A stretch of 64,000 bases of DNA, taken from positions 18,695,439 to 18,759,438 of the forward strand of contig CM119267.1 in the NCBI GenBank assembly GCA_051294375.1, given 5' to 3'. The notes beneath the pieces were generated by a model. The model ran no database searches. It saw only the letters and a program-made list of their open reading frames with translations, and was not told where the DNA came from. The stretch comes from Paraspadella gotoi (lineage: Eukaryota > Chaetognatha). The number at the start of each line of letters is the position of its first letter. The first letter of the stretch is position 1. Position numbers and translations under genes: made by a program. Positions 35,160 to 45,867 of the stretch are shown here, one piece after another.

Positions 35160-35870
35160 TTTAATATGTTTTTAATAACTACAGAAATATCAATGACAGA
35201 AAAAGTAAGAAAAAAAAGAAATAAAGAAAGAAAGAAAGAAATAGGGAAAAAAAGAAAAAGAAAAAAGAAAGAAAGAAAATGATAATTAAAGAAGAAAGAA
35301 AGAAAGACAAAAATAGCTGATTAGTCAATTTTTAAATTTGATAGCCAACTATAGTTTCTGATTGGTTCACTATTAGTATAAAAAAGGACATTTTTGTAGT
35401 ATTCTAGGGTGTTCCAAGGACCATAAGAGGTAAAAACACTGTTTGATTATTTTGTAAATTTTATTTAAATAAAGTAATAATTTTCTATTCCTTTTAGCTT
35501 TAAGCTGCCCATTTGCTACCAAAGTTATTATATGCAACTGACTCACGGTCAATAAAGGTACTAGATTAAAAAGATGTCTGCTTAATCCAAGGTCTTGATT
35601 ATTTAATCTATAAAAATTCAAGGAATGCTCTAACTAACCCAAACAAAAATATTAAAAGATAAATTGTATTTCTTATAGGCTATCTGAATCCGATCCAATA
35701 TATAGTATATATTGATTTGCAGACATTTTGTGATTTCGTTATATTTTTTTTCCACGCTGATAAAGGCTTTCATTCAAGCCAAAACATGTTTGTTTTTTAT
35801 GCTAAGCCCAATTCGGGCCTTTTTCCCCAGAACGCCCCATTTTATCTTCAAATCGGAATTAGTTAAATTT
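35160..35870. other. Noncoding stretch with GAAA-rich patch
   Basis: Imperfect GAAA units at 35210-35310, then AT-rich sequence without a supported gene. Confidence 0.5.
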
Positions 35871-36075
35871 TTTTAGTTAGATTAGGTTAGGGATAAGGCT
35901 AGGTATTAGGTTAGTGATCAAGGTTAGGGACTTGGTTTGTGATTAGGGTTAGGGATTTAATTTAGGGACTATCATTTAGGGTTAGAGGTTAAAGTTAAAA
36001 ATTAGGGATAAGGGTTTAGGGTTAGGGTTTAGGAATTGGTTAGGATAAGGGATTAGGGTTAGGGATTATTTTATT
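35820..36075 (+). repeat. Degenerate TTAGGG-like repeat block (relative of the 28.2 kb element)
   Basis: Opens with 'aacgccccattttatcttcaaat', which resembles the terminal repeat of the 28221-28412 element. About 190 bases of loosely repeated 'ttaggg', 'ttagggatt' and 'ggttaggg' words follow. Spacing is irregular, so this is not a true telomere array. It looks like the interior of the same MITE-like family. Confidence 0.6.
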
Positions 36076-36229
36076 TACAACAAATATTATGGTTAAAATT
36101 AAATTCTGGTAAAAACGAACCAAAAGAAAACGGAAAAGAGAGCCTCATAAGAACTCTTAGTAGCCATAGCCGATGAAATTTAAATGCTAATGTAGAAAGC
36201 GTTAAAATAATCTATCAAGAGCCTAGATT

Positions 36230-36790
36230 ATGGTATTAAAATATTTTTTGTCAAAAATGCTTTCTTCTGAGGGTAATAGCCTAATTTAAAATATATTACT
36301 ATATAGAGAAAAACATTTTTTTTTGAAGTCTTAAAAATTTTTGATAGGTTCTGATAAAGCATAAAAAGTTAAACGAGAAATATAATTACAGCTTTTAAGA
36401 ATTCTTACATTTTTTAAGTGAAAATATAAAAAACTGATAAAATCATTGAAAAATGATGATGTTGATGGTGATGATTTTTTACGGTTTTTCTAAGTTTTGA
36501 CACACTTATCATAAAAATATTTAAAAAAGAATTATACTTTGTGTAGATAACTTTTTATGAGCTATCTGAATCTGGTCTTAAAATTAAAAAAAATCAAAAC
36601 AATTTTTGTAGCCTTCTTATATATTTATATAAATAAATATTAAAAAAATAATTAGAGCCATATGAGAAATTTTTTGTCCATTGAAAGTATTCTTAAAAAT
36701 GTATAAATTTTCGTTTGAGCATGTACTTGCTCTAAATTTTTGACTCACCCCATTGAGTTGGGCTACCCTTACTCTTAGTGATAAAAAGTA
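36230..36790. repeat. AT-rich dispersed repeat, copy 2
   Basis: Matches 9200-9840 in order. Its 3' part, 'ccattgaaagtat.cttaaaaatgtataaattttcg' through 'caccccattgag', is nearly identical to 43760-43860. Confidence 0.7.
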
Positions 36791-37076
36791 AAACTATATT
36801 TTTGCCTGCCTTAATGTGCAGTTTGCACTAAAATTAGGTTGTGACTGCGGCAATGGCAAAGGTGTCGGCAAAGCCTAATTCGGATAATCGGGCAGTCGAC
36901 CATTCTATAGGCTTTCCAAATTCCAACATCGTATAGACCAGAAGCGGATAACGAAAAGTACCGATTTTTGTGAAATCATGGCATGATGAAAGGCTGTTAA
37001 ATTTTCAAGAAGATAAAATATCAAGTTAATTTTGTATTAATTAAGAAGAAAGAATTACTTATGTAGGTGTTACCTG

Positions 37077-37742
37077 GTGAGAATTGTGATATATCCCAAG
37101 TCCCCTATACAATGCGAACTGGGTTTGATTACATTGAATATCTCCTGGGCGTTTTTTTTGAGCGAAAATGTTGGCCTTGATATTGCATTGTTATCTCCAA
37201 CAATTTCTGGTATGAAAGAAATGATTGATATATGTGCTAACTATAGTAGTAGCAATGCTTTTATTTTTAATTTTAAGAAAACAAACACAATGTATTTTGG
37301 CAAACAAAAGTATTGTATCAACAAAGATTCTTTACTAATTAAAGGAAATATCATTGAATTCGTAGACCGATGGAAATATCTCGGTTTTAATCTTAGTAAT
37401 GAAAAAGCACTTGTCTTTGACCCATTATCTGAGTTATCCTCTTTCTACCGCTCTAGCAATTGTCTCCTTAATTCCCTATATAAACTCTCAGAAGAAGTTT
37501 TAATGCGTTTGTACTACACCAATTGTGTCACAATACTTACGTACGGAAGTGAAGTGAAAGAGTATCTTGCAAAAGATATGACCAAAGTAAATGTAGCAAT
37601 AAATGATGGCATTAGAAAAATTTTTGGTTGGAATAGATGGGAGAGTGTACGATCATTAAGGTCCTCATTTGGATATAATGATATCTACAAAATTTTTGCT
37701 TGTAGATCAAAAAACTTTGAATCAAAGCTTTTTTCCTCTTGA
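37077..37742 (+). pseudogene. Non-LTR retrotransposon (LINE) reverse transcriptase, 5'-truncated
   Basis: A 221-codon open frame whose middle has the layout of the palm-to-thumb part of LINE reverse transcriptases. It has DIALLSPTISGMKEMIDIC, then FNFKKTNTMYFG, then VDRWKYLGFNL. A thumb-type tail follows, with MRLYYTNCVTILTYGSEV and INDGIRKIFGWNRWESV. The catalytic box that should read Y/F-A-D-D before 'IALLSP' reads GLD here, and the fingers region is missing. An inactive 3' fragment is therefore inferred. The frame ends at TGA, and an AT-rich 3' tail with 'ggaataaaacac' at about 37909 may be its polyadenylation signal and end. Confidence 0.8.
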
Positions 37743-37985
37743 AACAATATTCTAAAAATCTTGTCAGCTTATTGTTCATTTTTTTTCTTTTCGTTCTGTT
37801 AATTTAAATATTTATATTTTGTTGAATTGTAAACTGTACAATTTATGCATTTATCTGTAATGCTGTATGCCCTTTTGAATGTACTGTTTCAACTAATTGT
37901 TGTAAAGGAATAAAACACATATATAATATAATTTCTTACTTTGGTACTATTTTCCGAAAGTACCCTATTTCTGGTCCTAATCCCT

Positions 37986-38431
37986 TGAAGAGACAGTAAT
38001 TATTGTTGTGTTAGTGACAGAACCGTTCAATATAAGCAGTCCCTGAGCTACGGATCAGGCTGTAACACCGTGTTACAGGCGGGTTAGGCGCCCCGTCTCT
38101 CTTAACTGCGAGGCGACCACCGGGCTAGAACCCCGGACCTTTGGGTTGGGAAGCAAATGACTTGCCTCTTGCACCAATGGGCACTGATGAACCTTCGGCG
38201 GATTTTAGTCCACCATACATCCCCTCTTCCCTAGGGAGAAGTCTGTTGCGTCTCTTCAGTGAATTGTTTTTGTTGGTAGAAAGTTCATAACCAAGTTGAG
38301 GCATATTGCCTGATGTGTTGTTGGCGAAAAGTGCGTCGCCAGGTTGCTGTTGTGTTCGGAAGTTGAGCTCACCAATGAAGAGACAGTAATTATTTTTATG
38401 TGTTAGTGACAGAACCATTCAATATAAGCAT
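37986..38431 (-). mobile_element. tRNA-derived SINE, copy 1
   Basis: Read on the minus strand, an A-box-like 'ggtgcaagagg' precedes a B-box-like 'ggggttctagcccgg', as in SINE heads derived from tRNA. The element carries the word 'ctgtaacacggtgttacagcc', a 9-base inverted repeat. A 50-base sequence 'gaagagacagtaatta' through 'ttcaatataagca' flanks it on both sides as a direct repeat. A minus-strand open frame (MPQLGYELSTNKNNSLKRR) lies in the flank. A near-identical body is at 39534-39808. Confidence 0.65.
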
Positions 38432-38566
38432 ATTTGTACATTGCCAAATGTATTGATTTTTTGCTGCTCTCTCTCTATCTCTCTCTCTCTTTCTATCTTT
38501 CTCTCTCTCTCTGCACATGGCACAAAACAATTATCAATCCATTTTTTAGGATTAATCTGTTCTTAC

Positions 38567-38699
38567 CCCCTTCCAACTTCGGTCCTACAATTGATTTATA
38601 GAAGCCATTTTGTGTAAACCAATCCATTGGATTTGTATTGTTTCCTTCGAAAAGAGATTCAACAACCACGACGCCATCTTTGTAGAACGAAAAACGCAC
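38567..38699 (-). CDS. Exon 6 of the minus-strand type II membrane protein gene
   Basis: Acceptor 'ccctgcttttcag' and donor (GGGG then gtaaga) bound 44 codons plus one base (phase 0 to 1). It reads VRFSFYKDGVVVVESLFEG, then NNTNPMDWFTQNGFYKSIV and GPKLEG. The alternating hydrophobic pattern suggests beta strands, and NNT is a possible N-glycosylation site. The 'DWFT..GF..S..GPKL' arrangement recalls a beta-rich domain seen in uncharacterised invertebrate secreted proteins, but I cannot name it. Later exons must exist to the left but are not found; the SINE at 37986-38431 lies next in that direction. Confidence 0.6.
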
Positions 38700-38750
38700 C
38701 TGAAAAGCAGGGAAAAATCTTAAAAGCATAGTGATCTCGCCAGACGTTAC

Positions 38751-38900
38751 TATAGGAAGTCTAACGTCGTTCTTAGAGATCGAGGAAGACTTTTTCAATG
38801 GAGATTTTCGTTCAAATCTGACTACCAAACAATATAACGCTCCTGGTAAAAATTCTGGTAAAATATCGATGTAAAACACTTGATTCCGATCCTGTTGCAT
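38751..38900 (-). CDS. Exon 5 of the minus-strand type II membrane protein gene
   Basis: Acceptor 'agcccttcag', 50 codons in phase 0 to 0, donor (ATA then gtaacg). It reads MQQDRNQVFYIDILPEFLPG, then ALYCLVVRFERKSPLKKSS and SISKNDVRLPI. The next intron is only 51 bases. The Met at its first codon is probably internal. Beta-strand-like alternation continues into exon 6. Confidence 0.55.
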
Positions 38901-38966
38901 CTGAAGGGCTCGCATTTTTTTTCTCTTGTCAAATCATCAACATCTTGATATCAAACAAGCCAGAAC

Positions 38967-39116
38967 AAATAGACTGCTTCTGGACGGAAAAAATTTTCCA
39001 TCTCTGATTTTATATAGAAATGAAAGGGATTTTTTTCCTTGAAACGATATAAACGTGACTGAGGTATGTTCCTGTTCAACAAATGAGGTCAATTTTGGAA
39101 TCCTTTGGCAAAGTGT
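38967..39116 (-). CDS. Candidate exon 4 of the minus-strand type II membrane protein gene
   Basis: The acceptor uses the same 'agcccttcag' word as exon 5, and the exon is also 50 codons, phase 0 to 0. It reads TLCQRIPKLTSFVEQEHTSV, then TFISFQGKKSLSFLYKIRD and GKFFPSRSSLF. The donor (TTT then gttctg) is weak, and the intron to exon 5 would be 66 bases. The phase matches exon 3. Confidence 0.4.
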
Positions 39117-39533
39117 CTGAAGGGCTCTCAAAATTTTTCTTTACATTTTATTAGGTTATTTTGGATATGATACAATCATGGTAAAGTGAATTAGTCCATT
39201 TTGGTGAAATTTTTATTTAAAGTAAAAGTAAAAGAGGAGCTAATGATCGGAATTCTAAGAGTTTTCAACCGGGAGTCAGATTCGGGAAAAATCTTCTATG
39301 GCAAAAAATCTTCCAAAGAAGGGGTGAATTTTCCAAGATTTTGGTTAATATTTTCTATATTTATAGTCGCATTTTTTTGAAACTTAATATTAACAATATT
39401 GCCATCATTCTACCTTGGCCGGTATAAGAATATATTAAAAAAGCCTCGGGCTTTGTTCGTCAGAGCTTAGTCCTAGTTACTATCAAAGAAAATTAATGAA
39501 AAATAAAAAGATTGATGCGATAACAAATTGAAG

Positions 39534-39808
39534 AGACAGTAATTATTGTTGTGTTCGGAAGTTGGGCTCACCAATGAGGATACAGTAATGATTGTTGTAT
39601 GTTAGTGACAGAACCGCTCAATATATGCAGTCCCTGAGCTTCGGATCAGGCTGTAACACCGTGTTACAGGCGGGTTAAGTGCCCCGTCCCTCTTAACTGC
39701 TACTCGACCACCAGGCAAGAACCCCGGACCTTTGGGTTGGGAGGCGAATGACTTGCCTCCAGCACCAATGGCCGCTGATGAACGATTGATGGATTTTAGT
39801 CCACCATA
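39534..39808 (-). mobile_element. tRNA-derived SINE, copy 2
   Basis: Same element and orientation as the copy at 37986-38431. The head on the minus strand has 'ggtgctggaggcaagtc' (A-box region), 'ggtccggggttcttgcc' (B-box region) and the same 'taacacggtgtta' hairpin. Truncated relative to copy 1 on one side. Confidence 0.65.
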
Positions 39809-39814
39809 AAATTA

Positions 39815-39975
39815 TGATTTAATAGTAATTGATTAATGTAATAGTAATTAATTGATGTAATAATAATTGATTGATTGATGTAATAGTAATTCATTGATGT
39901 GATGATAATCATTCATTGATGTGATGATAATCATTCATTGATGCAATGATAGTCATTCATTGACGCGATGAATCA
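39815..39975 (+). repeat. 'taattgattgatgtaatag' tandem repeat
   Basis: Imperfect tandem units of about 18-24 bases drifting into 'gatgataatcattcattgat' units. Confidence 0.85.
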
Positions 39976-40009
39976 TTCATCGTAAATAAAACAAACAAAT
40001 GCGTGAATG

Positions 40010-40215
40010 AGTAAGAGAGAGAGAGAAAGAGATAGAGAGAGAAAAAGAAAAGAGAGAGAGAAAAAAAAGAAAAAGAGAAGTCCAACTGCTGCAGAGCTGA
40101 ACTCGTTTTTAGACGAATCAGAAGAGGCAGCGCCTGACAAAATACGTTTGAGCAAACAATGTCGGATCTGCCTAGGATAGTTAAGCGGTAATCTCCTAAT
40201 CAGATGATAAATCAC
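40010..40215. repeat. GA-tract family with 'ctgcagagctgaactcg' core
   Basis: GA microsatellite followed by 'ctgcagagctgaactcgtttttagacgaatc.gaa'. The same core beside GA tracts recurs at about 43655 and 44845. Its right side, 'gagcaaacaatgtcggatctgcc', recurs near 29640, inverted at 34280 and inverted at 45950. Confidence 0.7.
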
Positions 40216-40349
40216 GATAATTCTTTAAATTTGTGATCTTAACTTATCATATCCGATCGTACCATACCAAACCAGTAGCTGCGCCAATACATGTAAATCG
40301 CTTGCAAAGGATTAAACTGAACAGTTACTATGGTACAAATAATTTATTT

Positions 40350-40745
40350 GACTGGTATTTTTTTTCAACTTGAATCATTTCTAAACTCGCATGATTTTTT
40401 CAACTCACATCATTTTTTCAACTCGCATAATTTTTTTAACTCGCATCATTTTTTTAACTAGCATCATTTTTTCAACTCACATCATTTTTCAATTTGCATC
40501 ATTTTTTCAACTTGTGTCATTTTTTTCAATTTCCATCATTTTTTAATTTGCATTATTTTTTAACTTGCATCATTTTTTAACTAGCAAATTTTTTTTAACT
40601 TGCAAAATTTTTTTAACTTAAATCATTTATTCAACTTGCATCATTTTTTCAACTTGCATCATTTTTTTTAATTTCCATCATTTTTTTAACTTGCATAATT
40701 TTTTTAACTTTCATCATTTATTCAACTCGCATCATTCAACTCGCA
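40350..40745 (+). repeat. 'aacttgcatcatttttt' minisatellite
   Basis: About 20 tandem units of 17-19 bases. The inverted sequence type occurs at 34010-34215 and the direct one at 29790-29990, so the same satellite is in three places. Confidence 0.9.
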
Positions 40746-41039
40746 ATCAACCAATCAATCATTTTATCTGAGAGAGAAAGAGAAACTTAAAACAACTTCA
40801 AGTGAATGTTACTTTTTTTTCTATTTCCACTTGCAAGATTCCATCGAAACCTTACATCTTGCTAAATCACACACTTTTTTACCCACACACAAAATTTAAT
40901 CTCAATCTATCCATCCAATTATGATTAATTAGGATTGTGACGATGTAAGAGAAGTAGAAAAGAAGTGAGTCAAGCCAGCTTGGAGAAAGAGGAGAGAGGA
41001 AGAGTTTAGAGAGAGAGACTGTTAAGTCGCCTCATCCCC

Positions 41040-41165
41040 CCTCAAGTTCGGACCTCAGGGGTTCGAACTGACCCTATTTACCGTTAAGGTGACTTGTACT
41101 TTACAATATTGTTTCTCCTTGGGGAATGTTTGGGCAAACAATAAGGTCTAGGAGAAACAATTGGG
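41040..41165. other. B-box-like word and 12-base-stem hairpin
   Basis: 'aggggttcgaactgaccc' at 41057 resembles a polymerase III B box. Just downstream, 'attgtttctcct' (41108-41119) is perfectly complementary to 'aggagaaacaat' (41150-41161). A second inner palindrome, 'tgtttgggcaaaca', lies between the arms. No gene is recognised. Confidence 0.5.
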
Positions 41166-42684
41166 GGGACCCACTAAAAAGGGTTTTGTCTTCTACAATT
41201 AGTATTTACTAAGCTGGATCGAATAAGGAGTTGAGTTTTACCTCTCGGTTATTTCGTTACCACCCATAGTTTTTAAAAATCATTACGCATATTAGGCATT
41301 TTTCTTCTTATTATAATTATAATATGCAAATGAGATTAAAAAACTTAATTTCATTCAATTTGTATTTTTTTTATCTTCTGCTCCATCCCAAATGTTACAA
41401 TGGCCAAAGAAAACCTCTTTAAATTTAATAAATTAAAAAATGATTATTATTTCATATATATTATGAAGTATTCTTTTTGCTACAAGACCGAACAATCGAG
41501 TATTTGATACATTTAACTTGGGATTATAATAGCGTGAGATTCAGAAATTCAGCTGAATAGCGAGGAAATTGATAAAGAAATGGTCGCAAAATTCAAACAC
41601 TTTTTATTTTTCACAATAAAGCCCATGAAATGCTGTAAAACTGAAGTTGATTGAGAACAAAATACAAATAAAAAAGCCAGCTCAACTCTCTCTAAATACT
41701 GTCCGAGCGAATTAAATAGTGCTCAAAGAAAGATATTAGCGTGAACTCATGACTCAAGTATCTCACTCTCTCTCTCTCTCTCTTGAGAGAGAGACAAAAA
41801 TTTAAAGGAGGGCAAAGCATATCCTCAAAAAAATTAATGAAAAACTTTAAAAAAAGAGATAAGAAATTGAAATATAGGAGTGAGTGAGAAAGATTTAGTG
41901 AGAGTAAAAAACAGTCTTTGATACTAAAAATTATCACTCAAACGATTCCATCGAAACTTGATTTCAAGCTTAATCACACACTTTCCTACCCACATACAAA
42001 ATTTCAGGTTAATTACCCCATCCACTCATGAGTAATCGGTGTTCAAATAATGAAATATATTTTTTGTTTTTTCCATTTAAACTCATTTCCACTTGGACGA
42101 TTCCATCGAAAATTCATATCCAGCTCAATCACAATCACATTAAATGAATGGATAATTTTTATATTGGTTGTACCAATTTCATAAAAAGAATATTCTGGAG
42201 CATCTACAGCTTTAATGTATTTTTAATGCCGCTATGTTTTTTGAATTAAGGTTCATCCCTGAATCTATCCTAATGAAGATGATGCAATAACTATTTGACA
42301 TGAGACTGAGAAAAGACAGGGATTTTTAATAGTAACGGTTTAACTCAAAAAATAATAAAAAAGAACCGGAAATTAGTATGAATGAAAAGTGTAGATATTA
42401 AAAAGATAAAAAAGAAGAAAGCATTTTTAGGGAACAATTAATTTTATTTTGCATGGAACTCTTGTATTTTTTGTCGTACTTAAATTAGAAACAGCTCATA
42501 TGAATCACAAAAGGCCAAAGTTTCTCGATATGTAAATTTTATTTTTCGATTCTCACATTAAAATGCCGAAAAATAGCTGGAAAGTAACCGCGACAATTTT
42601 TTTTCCCATCATGGTAAGCCTGTCTGGCGAGATAAAAAGTATTAATTAAAAAAACCGCAGACAAAAAAAAAGAGTGTTTGGTAC

Positions 42685-42794
42685 CTTTTTATTGCTGTTT
42701 TGAAATTGCTTATCCCATTCAGATGCTGTGAGGTTGAGCTGAGAGAGAATATCAATTCCAGAGCCGGCCCGGACTACCAACAGCACCGTTTCGC
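42685..42794 (-). CDS. Exon 3 of the minus-strand type II membrane protein gene
   Basis: Acceptor 'attattaag' and donor (AAAAAG then gtacca). The phase 1 to 0 frame reads ETVLLVVRAGSGIDILSQLN, then LTASEWDKQFQNSNKK, after a split Gly codon. It joins exon 2 in phase. NLT is a possible N-glycosylation site. The intron upstream carries a copy of the intron-5 sequence (see findings). Confidence 0.55.
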
Positions 42795-43371
42795 CTTAAT
42801 AATAAAATAAAAAATATGAAGAAAAAATCTGAAGAAAAAATCTTAAAATATAAGGATCTCGCCAGAGTACATAGTATCAAAGAAAATTAATGAAAAAGTA
42901 CTATGATATATTTTGCATATCAAATTTGCAAATCATAATGAAGTAGAAATTCAAAATACTTGAATCGATATGAAGCAAAAAAAATGGACACACATTTCAA
43001 CTTCCTCATTGCCTCACTAATGGAACTTGATAATTAGATACATTGTTTGGTAGTTAAACCATAAACCGCCAAAAATAGGCAGCAAAAAATGATCGGCATA
43101 TAGCATACAATCTGTCATATTCAAATTGTGAAAAAAAAATTTATGTTTTTTTGATCAATAACATTGGACAGAGTATGAAAAAGACTTTCTCTGGCACTGT
43201 AAATCTGTATTAAATATGCTATTTGCTTATTTTATCATTTATTTCTTTGATAACAATCATGTTAATTCCCATTACAATTATTTGAGACCAGGAACGGATT
43301 GCTCGCATTTATACAATAAAAGCGGGTTCGTGCGACTTTGAAATCGGGAATCGAATTTGATGCCGTCGATC

Positions 43372-43375
<4 letters not shown>

Positions 43376-43441
<66 letters not shown>

Positions 43442-43602
43442 CTGCCCCGCAACGGCCACGAAATCTTGGCCAAGTAAGTTATTGTATTTTGGGATTTTGT
43501 ATTGAGAAAAATGCGCGGAATTAATGCCGGTAATAAAAGTTTTTAGAAAGAAAAAAATAATCTGAATTTTTAAAAAAACGAACGATCACGCAAGAGATCG
43601 TA

Positions 43603-43645
<43 letters not shown>

Positions 43646-43700
43646 AAGCTGAACGACGCTGCAGAGCTGAACTCATTTTTCGACGAATCTGAATAGGGTC
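43376..43700. repeat. GA microsatellites with dispersed-repeat core
   Basis: GA runs at 43376-43438 and 43606-43640. Between them is an inverted copy of the core seen at 3090-3560, and after them the 'ctgcagagctgaactc' core. Confidence 0.75.
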
Positions 43701-43739
43701 GAACTCTTTTCCTTTCAATAAATAAACATTAAAAAATAA

Positions 43740-43870
43740 ATATTTGGGTATAGAGCCATATAAAAATTTTCATGTCCATTGAAAGTATACTTAAAAATGT
43801 ATAAATTTTCGTTTGAGCATATTTTCATTCTAAATTTTTGATTCACCCCATTGAGAGGGGCTCCCCTTAT
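43740..43870. repeat. AT-rich dispersed repeat, copy 3 (3' end only)
   Basis: Over about 110 bases it is nearly identical to the end of copy 2 (36660-36770), including 'gtataaattttcgtttgagc' and 'caccccattgag'. Confidence 0.75.
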
Positions 43871-44162
43871 TAAGAAGAAAAAAGAGAGAGCGAGAGAGCG
43901 ACATATAATTAAAAGAGAGATAGAGAGAAGCCTGACAGACGCTGGAATCAAAAACAGCAGCGATGGAGAAAAAGAGAGAGAGAGAAGCTCAACAGCCCTT
44001 TTACTCGTCAAAATACCAAGTCAAAGTACCTATGGCGTCGGAGGTAGCGCGGGTTCGCGCCCTGATGATTCACACAAGAAAAGCGAAAAAAAAGGGAGAA
44101 CGGACGGTGAACTGCTGGCTAAGGCGTAGTGAAAGTTACATACGAAAATTCTAAAAGTCAAT

Positions 44163-44680
44163 TATGAACAACTTACCATCAGTGAACATTAATTTGTAAA
44201 AAAAAATAATTTTATGTTTTTTAATTTTTGCAGTCGGCTATAAAAAATCGAAAAATTTAAAAATAGGCTTTTCTTGATTTTGATTTCAGATTTGAATTTC
44301 TCGTCAAAAGTTGATAAAAGAAAATATAAATCATTTTTAAAAATTCTTTCATTAAGTGGGTTAAAAATTAAAAAAACTATATTTAATATATAAAAAAATA
44401 ATTTTCATTTAAAATATAGCTTTTTATAATTTTTTTAAAAAGAGTTATATTTCTTTTTATCAACTTTTTATGACGAATCTAAATCTGCAAAAAAATCTTA
44501 GAAAAAAATGTTTTGAAATTTTAACATTTATTGGTTTAGTACTAGTATAAATATGGCCTACGGCATAAATTTTAAAATTTATTATAAATTTTTTTATTAC
44601 ATAAATGTTCATTAGTATAATGTTGTTCGTTCCTCACTTTTAGAATTTTAATTAAAGTTAAATTTATAAATTTTACTACG
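44163..44680. other. AT-rich stretch, probably repeat-derived
   Basis: Contains short runs resembling copies 1-2 of the AT-rich family (for example 'gagttatatttctttttatcaactttttatgacgaatc'), but the match is weak. No gene. Confidence 0.35.
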
Positions 44681-44719
44681 CCTTACTGCAGGCGGCATTG
44701 TCTTCAACATTGTTGAGCC

Positions 44720-44722
<3 letters not shown>

Positions 44723-44761
<39 letters not shown>
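44723..44761 (+). repeat. TA microsatellite
   Basis: About 19 TA units, followed by two GA tracts with the 'ctgcagagc.gaactcg' core between them. Confidence 0.95.
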
Positions 44762-44765
<4 letters not shown>

Positions 44766-44776
44766 TGTTATAAAAA

Positions 44777-44807
<31 letters not shown>

Positions 44808-44891
44808 GAGAGAGAAAGAAGCTGGAAAGCTGGACAAACACTGCAGAGCCGGAACTCGTTTTTAGACAAATCAGAAGAAGCAGTGACAGAG

Positions 44892-44934
<43 letters not shown>

Positions 44935-45105
44935 ATTAAAAGAAAGAGAGAGAGAAAGCGACATATAATTAAAAGATTTTTGTTTTGTAAATAAAACATA
45001 AACAAATACAAATATTGATATGAAACAAAACAATTTTAAAAATCTTGATAATTAGAAGCCATATATAAATTTTCAACTCCCAATGATATCACACTTTCAG
45101 AAGCC

Positions 45106-45183
45106 ATGATTGCAAAAAAGCGTGACGCAGACGACGACAACGACGATGAGGCCGATGACTACGTCACAAAGAAGCTCAACTGA
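45106..45183 (+). CDS. Short acidic open frame, possible terminal exon
   Basis: ATG-to-TGA frame of 25 codons, MIAKKRDADDDNDDEADDYV then TKKLN, beginning five bases after an acceptor-like 'cacactttcag'. A diverged copy of the same coding-like stretch (gcgtgacgc, GAC run, ttcgtcacaaa) lies at 45760-45830. Two copies point to a repeat family more than to a host gene. The hairpin at 45193-45224 begins ten bases after the stop. Confidence 0.25.
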   Translation: MIAKKRDADDDNDDEADDYVTKKLN

Positions 45184-45192
45184 ATGGTTATA

Positions 45193-45224
45193 GAGCCAGG
45201 ACCCGGCGAAGCCGGTCCTGGCTC
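45193..45224 (+). other. Strong GC-rich hairpin
   Basis: 'gagccaggac', 'ccggc', loop 'gaa', then 'gccggtcctggctc': about 14 pairs with one bulged C and a three-base loop, followed by an A-rich stretch. Its function is unknown. Confidence 0.6.
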
Positions 45225-45867
45225 GATAAAAAGAAAAATATATATATAATTTAAAGAAATAAAAGAAAGGCAAAAAATGTTACAATTGTTTACAATTGGA
45301 AATTGTTATAATTTTTTCCAATAATAGGTTGTAAAAGTTTTTGTTTTTTTGTATTAAAATTAAGATATAGCTTCTCATTAAAAAGGTCATTTGATTTCAC
45401 ATGTTTGTTATAGATTCAAAGATTTTTTTATGAATTTCATCTTCAATATTATTTACTGCAATATGTAAATTAGATTAAAGTATTTCTATATCTTAATTTG
45501 AATATTATAATGAGTACTATAATCTAAATTGCATATTGCAGTAAATACTAATGAAGTGGAAATTCAAACAAAAAATACTTGAATCCAAATGTAATATGAA
45601 AATATGAAAATATGAAAATGAGAAGCCATATATAAATTTTTAACTTACTATGATCGCACACTTTTATAAAAATTCATCGTAATTCATATTTATTTTTATT
45701 TAAAAAAAAACTGTAAGTTCCAAACAAACCTATAAAAGCGTAGTAGTTTTTATCTAAAAAAGCGTGACGCCGGCGACAACGACGATGATGACGACGACGA
45801 CGACAACAACTTCGTCACAAACAAGCCTGGCCTTCGCTTTATATCGCCAAGACGGGCCTTTCGGACG

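Noticed and set aside
35880-36070. Interstitial telomere array
   Set aside because: TTAGGG-like words are irregular and interspersed with other sequence. The block resembles a dispersed element at 28.2 kb instead.
44030-44070. 'gcgggttcgcgccctg' as a tRNA B box
   Set aside because: The T-loop-like word is present, but no A box or tRNA stems can be built around it.
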